Origin: Ochotona curzoniae
Lineage: Eukaryota; Chordata; Mammalia; Lagomorpha; Ochotonidae
Assembly (NCBI RefSeq): GCF_017591425.1
Contig: NW_024465885.1
Location: 38,758,501-38,822,500, forward strand
Direction of reading: 5' to 3'
DNA length: 64,000 nucleotides
Shown in pieces: positions 47,385 to 58,300 of the stretch (position 1 is the first letter of the stretch; the number at the start of each line of letters is the position of its first letter). A model generated the notes under the pieces. The model did no database searches. It had not been told where the DNA came from and saw only the letters and a program-made list of their open reading frames with translations. A program made the translations under genes and the position numbers.

Positions 47385-48000
47385 ATCCTTTTTTTTTTCT
47401 TCAAAGTCATTTTATTTGGCTAACTTTGACAAGTTGTCTTGTTGCCCTATTAGTGTGATTTTTGGGATTAAAACTTCAGATATATTTATTGTGACTACCG
47501 TATGAGTGAATATTCTGTACCTGTGCTGTAGCAGACATTTCATCACCTAAAGGACCCACCATCACAAACTGCTGGTGCCTGAAACCAAGGTCAAACTCTG
47601 TGGGCATGATGTACAAATGGGCAGAAGTCTGAGACTGAAGTCCAGGCTTATGGGCAAGGACCCCCAGCTGGGCAGTGATCAAAGGCCACAAGACTGTATG
47701 CTTTAAGATATCCTTGAGACAGTCACTCATGGGTTACACTGTTGCTTCCTGATCAACAAGCATTGGCTGGGACATAGCTATCAATACCTGTGCCACATCA
47801 ATGACTGCAGTTTGACTCCCCCAAGCATTTCAATGAAAGATGAGGCAGCCAGGCTTCTGGGTCAACTGCCTTCCTCAGAGAAGGGAGCTTCCCTTTGGTT
47901 ACTCACTCCCACAGTCTTTATGTTGTGTCTGTCTCATTTAGTACTTTCTCTATTGCATGTCACTCCTTTCTCCAATCCTGTTCATGCCACGTTGCAGAAA
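47385..48000 (-). pseudogene. Possible processed retrocopy of unknown transcript
   Basis: On the minus strand the segment ends with AATAAAATGACTTTGAAG followed directly by an A11-12 run (plus-strand T-run 47,389-47,400), the arrangement of a polyadenylated cDNA copy. Upstream, a minus-strand frame stays open for 84 codons (47,476-47,730), and the same frame continues further 5' past a single stop. I do not recognise the protein and found no clear target-site duplication, so an antisense-oriented unknown repeat is the alternative. Confidence 0.35.
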
Positions 48001-48305
48001 ACAAGGAAGAAAAAAAATTAAATTATCACATCAAGTTTATATCTCTTAAAACATATGAAGCAAATTGAAGGAAGAAATTCTTGATTTTACTGTCGCAAAC
48101 TTGGTAAAAAAATGCATATATTATCATATCAGAGTAACATAGATCATGATCACAAAACCAAAAAATGTAGGAACACTCAGTGCGGATGATTATAGAAAGT
48201 CATTTTGTATCTACACTTTTTTATCCCCTGGCTCAATTACACTTTTTAAATGTCGTATAGATTTCAGAAGTTTTCTGTATATGACAGTTGATTCTGTGTG
48301 GCAAT

Positions 48306-48578
48306 GGTTCATTTTCCATTTATTTCATTTTTTTTTAATGTAGTACAAAGCACTTGGAAACAAAGAAACAAAAAGAAACTGAAACAGTTCCTCTCTACTG
48401 GTTCACTTCCCAAATGCTTCATTCTCCAAGTTCCAGGACAAGGCTGGACAAGGCCTGTCTTGGCAGGAGCTGCCATCTCTGAGCGTCTGCATTCCTGGGT
48501 CTCTAATGCCGGTATCTTGATGTGAGACCCATGTATTTCTAACAGTGTCTCAACCAGTAGGCCACATGCCTGCTCTGA
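48306..48578 (-). mobile_element. Old CSINE, minus strand, internally deleted
   Basis: Inverted tail, CTGGTTCACTTCCCAAATGC, AGTTCCAGGACAAGGC, AATGCCGGTATCTTGATGTG and CAACCAGTAGGCCACATGCC at the head end. Confidence 0.65.
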
Positions 48579-49289
48579 CATCTAGGTATGATGGTGATCA
48601 CTGCAGGAACCATGTTTACAACATCCCTGGTTTGTTACACAAAATCTTAACGCTTAGAACTGTAAACTCCACTTCTGATTTCTGAGGTTAAAACATCAGA
48701 CTAGTTTATTGGGTGTAATCACTTTAATGAGCCCTCCATTATGCAATGTTCAAGCTAAGTTGCTGTACTGTGAGGCTGGCTCTCCAGACACCTTGGCTCC
48801 AAGAATCTAACCCATGGCCCTAAAGTATATCAAAGACGCTCCATTCATTATGTCTGTAGATTAGAATCCCATTTCGAAATGTTTCTTTTATAAATATGGA
48901 TTTAGACTGCACTTTTCCTAATTATATTTGTTGTTTCTAGGTATTGTGTGTGTGGTCTTGCTCCAGCACATGCTCAAAGGTACGCAGAGCAAGGGTACTA
49001 TGTTAGACATGGATCTCATCCCATGAGATGCACCCGAAAGACAACCTGCTGGCAATTGCTAAATGCTGCTCCAGAACCTACAGCTAAAGGGCATAGTGTT
49101 ATTGTTCGTTTGTTTGTTTGTTTGAGGAACAAATGCAGACAGAATGCACATGTCCTGGAAGATTAACAGTGACATCTTAGGACAGTCAACCTCAGCCTGT
49201 AGGGAGCTGCTTCCAGGAAGGATGGTGCCATTTTCATGGGAGGAAAATTTACAGAAGTATTTAAAATGCTACCTGGGATTTCTATGTAC
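48579..49289. other. Unique sequence
   Basis: A (TTTG)n of about five units lies at 49,107-49,123. Nothing else recognised. Confidence 0.4.
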
Positions 49290-49547
49290 CATGGCAGACA
49301 GAATTCCAGGGTTTGAGTTGTTTCTACTTAGGATGCAGCTTCCTATTAGTGTGCACTCCATTATTGGATGAAAGTTTTGTTTTGTTTTGTTTTGTTTACC
49401 TTATTACCCATACATCAAGACAGATTTTTGAGTTCATGACTTCAGCTGGGTCTAAACTCAACTTGTGGGCATTTGAAAATAAACCAATTAATGGAATCTC
49501 TCTCTCTCTTTCTCCTTTCAAATATTAATAAGACTTAAAAAAATAAG
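49290..49547 (+). mobile_element. Old CSINE, plus strand, interrupted by (TTTTG)n
   Basis: CCAGGGTTTGAGTTGTTTCTAC and GGATGCAGCTTCCTATTAGTG, then a TTTTG run (49,373-49,398), then CTTCAGCTGGGTCTAAACTC, AATCTCTCTCTCTCTTTCTCC and a CAAATATTAATAAGAC tail. Confidence 0.65.
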
Positions 49548-49799
49548 TTCACAAAGTTAGTAATCTTGGAAAAACCAAATCCTGAGTTAAGAAATTAGTG
49601 CCAGAAATTAGTGCATTATGCTTGATAAAACAATGGCAGCAATGGAATCTTATTCTAAGGGGGATTGAAGCACTGAATTCTGCAGGGGAAGGCTGCAGAA
49701 TGTGCTGTCCCCCCAATACTAGTATGGATCTTGTAACATGCAGCAGAGCCAAAGCCTAGTCATAGCAGCACTTGGCACCTGTGCTTTGTCCTTGTTGCT

Positions 49800-49934
49800 A
49801 GAGGAGAGAAAAGAGAAGAGAAGAGAAGAGGAGAGGAGAGGAGAGGAGAGGAGAGGAGAGGAGAGGAGAGAAGAGAAGAGAAGAGAAGAGAAGAGAAGAG
49901 AAGAGAAGAGAAGAGAAGAGAAGAGAAGAGAAGA
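49800..49934 (+). repeat. 135-nt pure purine pentanucleotide tract (GAGAG/AAGAG)n
   Basis: Two unit types in blocks: GGAGA units in the middle and AGAAG units on both sides. There is no pyrimidine until 49,935; one C is followed by a further A/G run to 49,954. The lysine/glutamate/arginine frames here are artefacts. Confidence 0.97.
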
Positions 49935-49954
49935 CAGAAAGAAAAGAAAAAAAA

Positions 49955-52900
49955 TGGATTCCAGTTTGGTCTTGGGGTGTAGAGGGATCTCTGTCCTTGA
50001 ATAAGAACAGTGTACTACCTGTGTTTTTGTTCAAGTAAGGAACTGGAACAAGATGATCTTTACTGTCCATTGCCAGCATTAGCATTTTTTTTTCATTTAA
50101 TACATCTTACTGAAATGTCTGAGTCATCATTGTGAACACCAGATGTTTTGCTAAATTGCACAAATGAGTGGAGTAACATGCATTTAATTAGATAAAGAGC
50201 TTAGTTGGAACTGATTCCTTATTTTCTTCTTTGGGGAAAAAATGTATTATACCCCCTCTTTTATACACTCCTTCACTTTCTTCCACAGGAAAACTGAACA
50301 TAAATTTCCTTGCATTGTATTTTAGAATTTTCTGAAAAAAGAATTTGAACAATGCAAAATTCTCTTTAAAGATCTCTATAAAATTCTACATAAAAATTCT
50401 TATTTGCAACCATTTTTTGACACACCATTACCTTTGAAACTCTATCCATGATTTTGACATCTCACAGAGGTGTGCAGCGTCATATACCTTTAAGTCATCC
50501 ATCTTTAATCTCACTCAGAATTCTGTTCATCCGATAGGTATGGGGAATACATACCTCAAGCATTTAATTACAAAGATTATTGTGTTTTAGTTTAAATTTA
50601 CGTATCAAAGTTCAGTTTGTTAAAACGAGGACATGCTACATCATTTTAAAGAAATATAACGTGCTATGTATTGTTACAACTCAGATATTATAGTTATTGA
50701 AAGCTTGACGATACGAAGTCTAAACCTGAGGGCTTGTCTGAGCCACCGTCAGGATGCCATTACACTTAACTCAAAGGAATTTAAAAGCATCGGTCCCTAA
50801 AATAGGACATCAACAGCTTCTTTTCTTGATATCCTGTTGTTTCCTGATTCTTTCCTACCACCAACAAAGATGTACAGCTATTCACAGATCATTTGTAATG
50901 TTTCTCGGCCTTAGAGTTGTGCTTGAGAACCTCTGGACAGAGAACTCCAATTCACTTCCAGCAGCCCAGTTTTTAAAGAAGCAGCAGAAACCCAGTTTTA
51001 CCGTCTGACCTCTTCTCAGGGAGGGAGGATGAATTGCAGACTGAGAGCCAAATCAAACATTAACAAGGAACCAAAGAAATCAAAATGCTCACCATCAACA
51101 TTATATTAATAGAAGAAAACACTTTATGAAAGAAGACACAAAGCAATTTGGTGTAAATCAAAATATTTGATTTGATGAAAATATTAGTAACAAAAACATT
51201 CAAAGAACATGAAGTTCACTCAAATCAAATGGTTCAGGATACCTTTAGCATTTCTCTCAACTTTGGCATATCTGAATGTTTCATTGAAAATCACTCTAGG
51301 AAGCATGTCTTAATTTATTCTTTTCAGCCATCTGTCATAGTGATTCAATCATATTATATAACCATCTCTCCCTGGGGACAGTGTAAACTGGATTTATTTC
51401 TTAAAAGACTACTAGAACAAAATCCTACTGACAGGAGAATTTTAAAATGTCTTCAGTGTTGTTTTCTCAGGAAGATGATATAAACGACATTTTAAACCAG
51501 GTCTCTTCTTTCATCGTGGTTCCTGTTACTCTGTTTTCTGTAGCTTGGTCTTGATGTCTGCCTTCATAAGCACATGCTATTCTCTGTTTAGACATGTATT
51601 TGTGTGTGAATCTCTCCTGCCCACAGGACATCAGACACCGTGCAGAAAATCACATTTTGCACATTGTCTGGTGAATGGGAAAAAGAAAAAGAATACAATG
51701 TCTGATTATTTTCTGACACTGGATATATTTGGTTACCTCTTCATAACAATGTATATCCTTTGGCATAAAATAGTCAAGTTGTTTATAGTCTCTTTGAAGG
51801 TCTTGTCAGCCACTAAGAAAGTTGTACATTAATGAGGGAAAGCCCAAATTGAAGGAAGTTAGTGGCATGGAAGTCTCAAATATTTTAAAAATAGGTTTGC
51901 TAAAATCTCTCTCCATTGCTGTGTTTCAACTTGTTTTAGCAGCACTGAATATAGCCTTTTCTTATTTGTGGAAGAAGCCTGTGCCTGTTGACCTGTGTGG
52001 TGCTTCATTTACGGGGAACACAGAGGAGAGATTCTTTACCGTAGGGCACAGTTCATTTGCTGAACTCAGATTTGTTCAAAACCAAAGTTGGCTCACATGA
52101 GTGGAAAGTCACTCAGAGGAGAAGCAGAACAGTGTTCTTATTTCCTTATCTGTATACTGAGTATTTCGTTTCCATGGTCTTTGCAAACCCACATCAACAG
52201 CAATACTGTTGTGCTAGAGTTCTGTTTTGATTTCAAACTTCTGGCAAGTTGTTTTTTTTCATTTTGCTTTCTTAAATGGCACAACTAAAGACATGCTGAT
52301 TTTTGTTTCTGGGTGGGCTTAAACTCACATGGAAGCTCGACAATTCTATCAGTTGTGTTGCTCAAAACCTTTGCAACTTTGATTCTGGCAAGCACTCTGC
52401 CTTCCTGTGGAAGATTGACAATGCCCAAGATAATGTATGGAAACTATACAATGTCATGCTGAGTTAATTCAGGAACAATTCATTTTTTCGTGATATTGGA
52501 ATTTCTGTTAAAATAAATTAATTGGACAGTTATGTACATAAATGATGCTATCAGATATATAGTAAAACAGCTCCCATACTGAGCATCTCATCTTAGGTTT
52601 GTTTTGGTGATAAAGAAGCTCAAATCTAACTAAAAAATGTTTTGAAAATAATACTTGTTTGTTACAGAAGAGTAACAATTTCCCCACACTGCCTTTTATA
52701 TTAGCCTCTATTTTCCAATTCAAGTTATCTTTTCTGTGTGCAACATTTTTCTTCCATTGTGCTTAACAGTCTGATTTTGTGTATTCTCTTGAAATGCTTT
52801 TATCTTGTCTCTACAGTCTATTTTTCTAACAGGCTTTCTCATAATTTCCAAGAGGAGCTGATCTACGGCTTTGGATATTATACCCAATAAAGCCATTATA

Positions 52901-53253
52901 AGTTGGAAATATGATCATTTAAAAAAATGCATGTAATACATTTAACCTACCCAATACGTATTGTTAAGCATTGTGATGATGTGACTGACTGGACTCTTGG
53001 TCCCACAGCAAGGGAAGATCTTCCCACAAATGGCTAACCCAGAAACAGATCATACACCAACATTTGAATTATGGTGTCTGCTGAATGTGTGTCGTTTTGT
53101 GCCATTATAAAGAAAAAAAATGTCAACTTACAACTTAAACAAAGACCAGTAATGTGCTGTAAGTCTTGGTTATTTTTACATTGTCTAATTCAATTATATT
53201 CTAAAGCCTTAGGTCTCCTAAGGTTTCCTAAGTAACTTTTGTTTTCCTAGTAA
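49955..53253. other. 3.3 kb of unique AT-rich sequence
   Basis: Several plus-strand frames of 84-103 codons (50,754-51,008; 51,172-51,483; 51,545-51,832; 51,822-52,100) fall in this interval. None shows domain order, conservation-type bias or splice signals that I can argue for. The area lacks lagomorph SINEs. Confidence 0.4.
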
Positions 53254-53588
53254 CCTTTTTTTAAAAAGATCTTTATTTTATTTTTATTGGAAAGTCAGAT
53301 ATACATAGAAGAGGAGAGACAGAAAGAAAGATCTCTCTGACGATTCACTCCCCAGGTGGCTGCAATGGTCAGAGTTGTGCCGATCTGAAGCCAGGAGCCC
53401 AGAGGCTCTTCCAGGTCTCCCACGCAGGTGCAGGGTCCCAGGGCTTTGGACTGTCCTTGACTGCTTTCCCAGGTCACAGCAGGGAGCTGGAAGGGAAGTG
53501 GGGCTGCCGGGATTAGAAACAGCATTCTTACAGGATCCCGGCACCTACAAGGTAAGGACTTTAGCTGCTAAGTTACCACGCCAGGCCC
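53254..53588 (-). mobile_element. CSINE, minus strand, 9-bp target-site duplication
   Basis: Inverted tail TTTATTTTATTTTTATTGG, CAGATATACATAGAAGAGG, CACTCCCCAGGTGGCTGCAA, TGGGGCTGCCGGGATTAG, ending ACCACGCCAGGCCC. TCCTAGTAA is found at 53,245-53,253 and 53,589-53,597. Confidence 0.93.
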
Positions 53589-53597
53589 TCCTAGTAA

Positions 53598-54424
53598 GTC
53601 TGATGGTATAAAATTTACACTTGAGAAATAAGCAAAATCTTATATTTTGCATTGATTTAATCAGAAGCCATTCTGCTTAGCATGTATGATAATTAACACA
53701 CAATATAAAAATGTAATCTGCATGAATTGTTGTTTACGAACTTTGTCTATACTACTGAGGAATACTAGGATTTTGTTATTATTTTTGTTATTGTCTTTTA
53801 TTTTTGTTGTTGTTGTTTTGTTTGTTTCTTTTGCACTTGAGATGTGGTTGTATGTTGATATCTTTACCTAATTAATGGAGATTTAACGAAGTGAAAAAAA
53901 ATAGAGCAAAAACAAATGATGAATGGGTAATATGGACAGAATGTGATGGTTATGCCCCTAAATATGCATCAAGGAATGTGTAAAATGCATTCACTTTATG
54001 CAAATACAATAAAATACATTGGAAAGCTGACAACCTTCCAAGTGTCTATGGCTTCAGTGAGGCAAAAGCTTATCCTTGCTCAAGCATTAGTCCCACACAG
54101 ATCTGACCATAGCAGTTAAACAATTCTCCCAGGCTTCTCCCTTCTAAGTAGCAATGCAGAACCTGAAGTTCCTTCTTTCCTTTGTCTCTGTCCCAATCTA
54201 CCATCTTGTAGACTTCCATTTGGCTAGAGGACTTAGTACCACCGACACACGAGCCTGTGGAAACTTTTTTAGGTGTTAAGATTGTTCAAATCTTTTTTCA
54301 GCCAGTAATTGACCATTGAAAAAATCATGCAACACATTCAACTAAAAGAAGAAGTAATGAGAACTTAATGAACATGCACTCCTCTCCACTGACCACCCAA
54401 GTGAATATGAATATTAATGGAGGT
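53598..54424. other. Unique sequence
   Basis: A (TTG)n run lies at about 53,803-53,823. Nothing else was recognised. Confidence 0.4.
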
Positions 54425-54730
54425 TGGGACAAGCATTTGGATTAGAAGTTAAGATGCCATTGGAGCATCAGTCTTCCATATAAGAGTATCTAGGTTAGAG
54501 TCTTAGCTATGCTCCTAACTTCAGCTTTTTGCTAACACAGCCACTTGGAATCAGCAGGTGCTTGAATCTGACACCCACATAGGGTACCAAAGCTAAATTT
54601 CTATCTGTTAACTGTGGCCTGGCTGAGTTCTGGTTGTTGGGAGCTTACTGGACAGGGAATAGAGAAGGATGTCTCTCTGGATCTCTCTTTCTCTCCCTTA
54701 GTTTTTCTCCATCTCAAAACCATATTTTTT
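54425..54730 (+). mobile_element. Old CSINE (second subfamily), plus strand, first of three in a row
   Basis: GTTGGGACAAGCATTTGGAT, AGCTTTTTGCTAACACAGCC, TGGCCTGGCTGAGTTCTGG and CTCTCTGGATCTCTCTTTCTC. Confidence 0.7.
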
Positions 54731-54734
54731 AAAC

Positions 54735-55005
54735 AAAATTTTCTAGCTTTGAGTTCCAGCACTATTCCTGAATCCAGCTTCCTGCTGATGTGCACTCAGA
54801 ATGGCAACACGCAATGGTCCAAGTGTGTGGGTGCTTATTACTTGTGTGGGAGACTCCGACTGAATCCCCCAGGCAGCTGGCTTTAGTTTGTGCCAGACAA
54901 GGCTGATGAGGACATTTGAGGAGTGAAGTGACAAGACTGAGGTCTATATGTATGTCTCTTTCATTGCTTTTCCTCACTAAACAATTCTCAAAATTAAATT
55001 TTAAT
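54735..55005 (+). mobile_element. Old CSINE (second subfamily), plus strand, second of three
   Basis: GAGTTCCAGCACTATTCCTG, ATCCAGCTTCCTGCTGATGTG, GTGTGGGAGACTCCGACTG, and a CTCAAAATTAAATTTTAATG tail. It abuts the preceding copy. Confidence 0.75.
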
Positions 55006-55039
55006 GATAGGATGCAACATTTAAAAATTGATGATGATC

Positions 55040-55366
55040 GGGCCCGGCGCGGTGGCGCAAGTGGTTAAGTCCTCGCCTTGCACGCCCGGGATCCCATATG
55101 GGCGCCGGTTCTATCCCAGCAGCCCCGCTTCCCATCCAGCTCCCTGCTTGTGGCCTGGGAAAGCAGTCGAGGACGGCCCAGAGCTTTGGGACCCTGCACC
55201 CGCGTGGGAGACCCGGAAGAGGCTCCTGGCTTCAGATCGGCATAGTATCGGCCGTTGCGGCTCACTTGGGGAGTGAATCATGGGACGGAAGATCTTCCTC
55301 TCTGTATCTCCTCTCTGTATATCCGCCTTTCCAATAAAAAAAATCATAAAAATAAATCTTTAAAAA
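55040..55366 (+). mobile_element. Youngest CSINE in the window, 17-bp target-site duplication
   Basis: Reference copy for the family here. It starts GGGCCCGGCGCGGTGGC. The A-box-like TGGCGCAAGTGG is at 55,053-55,064 and the B-box-like GGTTCTATCCC at 55,107-55,117, as expected for a tRNA-derived Pol III promoter. About 20 CpGs survive. The 3' part is CTTGGGGAGTGAATCATGG, CTTCCTCTCTGTATCTCC, then an AATAAAAAAAATCATAAAAA tail. AAAAATTGATGATGATC flanks both sides (55,023-55,039 and 55,367-55,383) without mismatch. Intact CpGs and a perfect duplication suggest recent insertion. Confidence 0.97.
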
Positions 55367-55514
55367 AAAAATTGATGATGATCTTTAAAGATGAATTCAA
55401 AGCTATGTTATATGTAGGTTATCAGAATGTGTTTGCTTTTTGGTTTGTACAATGTTTTCAGGCACAACCCATCGAAAGTTATGCTAATGATCAAATGACC
55501 TTGACTACGATTTT

Positions 55515-55815
55515 TCATTTGTCATTTGAAAGACAGTTAAAAATAGAGGCAGAGATTTTTCATATGCTGAGTCATTTCCCCATGCCTGCAGGAGACAAAA
55601 CTGACTCTCCTGAGGCTAGGAACCTAGAACTCAGTCCAGGTCCCCTACATCCATGAGACAGATGGAGGTGCTTGAGCCAATGCCATTGCCTGTTTCCTTC
55701 CAGCGTGTTTCTCAGCAGGAAGCTACAAGTGGAAGAGTAACTGGTACCTGAGCACAGACATTCTACCTGATATTAGGACATCCCAAGCAGAGGATTCGCT
55801 ACTGAGAAACTATTG
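55515..55815 (-). mobile_element. Old CSINE (second subfamily), minus strand
   Basis: CATTTGTCATTTGAAAGACAG, GAACCTAGAACTCAGTCCAGG, CTTGAGCCAATGCCATTGCC, CAGCAGGAAGCTACAAGTGG and a degraded head. Confidence 0.75.
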
Positions 55816-57359
55816 CCTCAATGAATAATTCCAATAATATTATAACACCGGTGTTGGTACCATGGAAAGCATGAATCATGGAAATTAGTTTTAAAATTAT
55901 TTCGGATACTGATTACTCTTAAAAAGTAGTTAATATTAAAAATAGTCTGATAAATTGTGTGGTTAATCAAATGCCTTGAGATAGAAAAAGGTTATACCAG
56001 GAGCATTCATATATCCATATTCATAACTCTCTCTCTATCTATGTATCAATCTATCTATCATCTATCTATCTTTATCAACAATTCAGGTACTTATCCATCT
56101 ATCCACCTAGTTTAAAGTAGGATGATTAATGCTAGAGCCATCATATTTTGCTTTTTATCCCTGGTTATTGTAACACAAACTACCACTTAGACCAAGAGTG
56201 AATCCATTTTTGAACCAAAAATTGTCTTTCAATTCTATTTTCCATGAATATTTGAACATCACTCATATGTATGTGTGGATTTTTTCATGTGTTTACTTGT
56301 GAGCACACTTGCATATGGTAATCAATCAGATAATAAAACATTATGATGGAAATATCAATTTTTTTTTCTCATTTAACTCGTTTAGTGTCTTTTTTTTTAT
56401 TCCGTTGAAAGAGCTAAACTTTCTTCTGTAACTTCTGGATTAAATTATATTTTATTGGGTGAAATCATAATATCTGCCTTTGTTTGTTTATGCTATTAAA
56501 AAGAGTGCTTCAAAGAGCTCTGGGGATCTTAATTCCAGTACGAGCCTGCACAGTGGGCCACCCATGCGATTGTTTACTTCCTCCAATGTATTAGCTTGCC
56601 ACTGTGTTGAGAGGTGCCAAATTGTCTGGAACCTGGACTGAAAGGTTTTACACCATCAAGTGAGTTTCTCCTTGGAAAGCATGGCAGTATCAGTGAGACT
56701 AAAATGTGTGATTTTTTCCCCCCATTTCTTGTAGTTCATTTGCAGGAGTGACACAAATGCTAAGCAATGTTACTTTTCTTAATCATGGGGATGGAACTGA
56801 CCAAATATTTTTAGCTCAGCAGGATTCTACTTAACACTCAACCCTGGGAATCCTAGAAGGATAAACATTAAGCTTATGACAGTTTCACTAATGCTTTGTT
56901 ATAGATTTTGTACCAACACGTAGGACGTACATACTTGTGCTTGATCTGTTGCTCAATATAATTTTGAAATTCCAAGGCTGTGCCAACTTTTGCCGTATAA
57001 AACCAAACTCTCATGATCCCCACCAGAGTATTCCAAGTGGTTTCTACTTGTTGCTAGCAGCAGATGTTACTACATTTCTTCAGTATCATCTTTGTCTCTG
57101 TTTTTATTACACTCCCACTTTTTGCAAAGCAATGATACTCATCCTGGTAATTCCAGAATAAATGCTGGCTACTGAAAAAAAACAGTCCTGGAAACCACCT
57201 CCTAGATCATAACCCTGTTGCTCATTTCATGCAGGAGAAAATATTATTATTCAAAATATTTATAATAATTTTCAGTTGCATTTATTTCTCTTTTTAAATT
57301 TCATCACTCATTATCTATATTAGACCAAAGTCCCTGTGAAACAAGTTTATTTTTACTGT
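55816..57359. other. Unique AT-rich sequence
   Basis: A TCTA/TATC simple run lies at about 56,034-56,073. Nothing else was recognised. Confidence 0.45.
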
Positions 57360-57655
57360 TTTTTTAAATAAGACTCATTTATGTATTTATGTGAACACAG
57401 GAGATGGAGAGAGGGAGAGACAGAGAGGGAAGGAGGGAGAGAGAGAGAGGGAGGGAGAGAGAGAGAAGGAGAGAGAGAGAGAGAGAAAGAGAGAAAGAAA
57501 GAAGAGAGAGAGTCCTTTATTTGCTGCTTTAGTTCCCAAATGTCCACAACGTTAAGGTTGGCTCCATCCTAGTATCTTATACACAAGCAAGGATCTATCG
57601 ATAATTGAAGCCTACATCCCAGGCTGTGACATAAGCTGTCCTACAATGCTAGCCC
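57360..57655 (-). mobile_element. Old CSINE, minus strand, with long GA expansion
   Basis: Inverted tail, a purine block of about 105 nt (57,406-57,512), TTTAGTTCCCAAATGTCCAC, GACATAAGCTGTCCTAC. The head is degraded. Confidence 0.65.
57406..57512. repeat. Purine-rich (GA)/(GGGA)/(GAAA) tract
   Basis: Nearly pure purine on the plus strand with a single C. It lies in the pyrimidine-block position of an inverted SINE. Confidence 0.95.
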
Positions 57656-57691
57656 TCATTCATATTTTTTTTTCAAAAAGTTACTATTATT

Positions 57692-58015
57692 GGGCCCGGT
57701 GGTGTGGCCTAGTGGCTAAAATCCTCGCCTGAAACACACCAGGATCCCATATAGGCACCGGTTCTAATCCCGGCAGCTCCACTTCCCATCCAGCTCCTTG
57801 CTTGTGGCCTGGGAAAGCAGTCGAGGACGGCCCAAAGCTTTGGGACCCTGCACCTGTGTGTGCAAGACCCGGAAGAAGTCCCTGGCTCCTGGCTTCGGAT
57901 TGGCATAGCATCGGCCTTTGCGCTCACTTGGGGAATGAATCATGAGACGGAAGATCTTCCTTTCTGTCTCTCCTCCTCTCTGTATATCTGACTTTCCAAT
58001 AAATTAGAAAAAAAT
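57692..58015 (+). mobile_element. CSINE, plus strand, well preserved
   Basis: GGGCCCGGTGGTGTGGCCTAG head, ATCCCATATAGGCACCGG, GGAAAGCAGTCGAGGACGG, CTTTCCAATAAATTAGAAAA tail. No clear target-site duplication, so one flank may have been altered. Confidence 0.93.
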
Positions 58016-58234
58016 GTAATTGACTGAAAGCTGTTAATTTTATTTAATTCAATGATGCTGGAAGATTCATTATTTCAATTTTACATATTCAAAGCAAATT
58101 TGTTTTTAACTGTAATAATATTTTGTTATCCTACCAATTTCAGTCATCCTAGCTTTGTCCTTCCTCAGGTTCTACCTTCAAAATACACATTTTTTTAATC
58201 CAATCCTTTCCAATTTGTAATTAAAATGTAATTG

Positions 58235-58300
58235 ATCTTCCTCTCTGTCTCTCCTCCTCTCTGTATATCTGATTTTCCAATCAATAAATAAAGCTTTTAA
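58235..58300 (+). mobile_element. CSINE 3'-end fragment, plus strand
   Basis: GATCTTCCTCTCTGTCTCTCC through CTGATTTTCCAATCAATAAA only, then ATT repeats. It is preceded by AAAATGTAATTGA, a word that also follows the tail of the SINE at 57,692-58,015. Confidence 0.85.

Noticed and set aside
49738..50085. Frames rich in Glu/Arg/Lys (plus) and Ser/Leu/Phe (minus) over a purine tract
   Set aside because: Microsatellite artefact on both strands.
50754..52100. Series of adjacent plus-strand frames of 84-103 codons suggesting an exon cluster
   Set aside because: The frames are in different phases, lack consistent splice sites and have AT-rich codon content like the background.
55040..55130. Possible tRNA gene (A- and B-box-like sequences)
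   Set aside because: This is the head of a tRNA-derived SINE; no cloverleaf with an acceptor stem closes, and the same head recurs at many SINEs.
55255..55656. 133-codon plus-strand frame, the longest in the window
   Set aside because: Begins inside the 3' half of one SINE, crosses its A-rich tail and target-site duplication, and ends inside another SINE.
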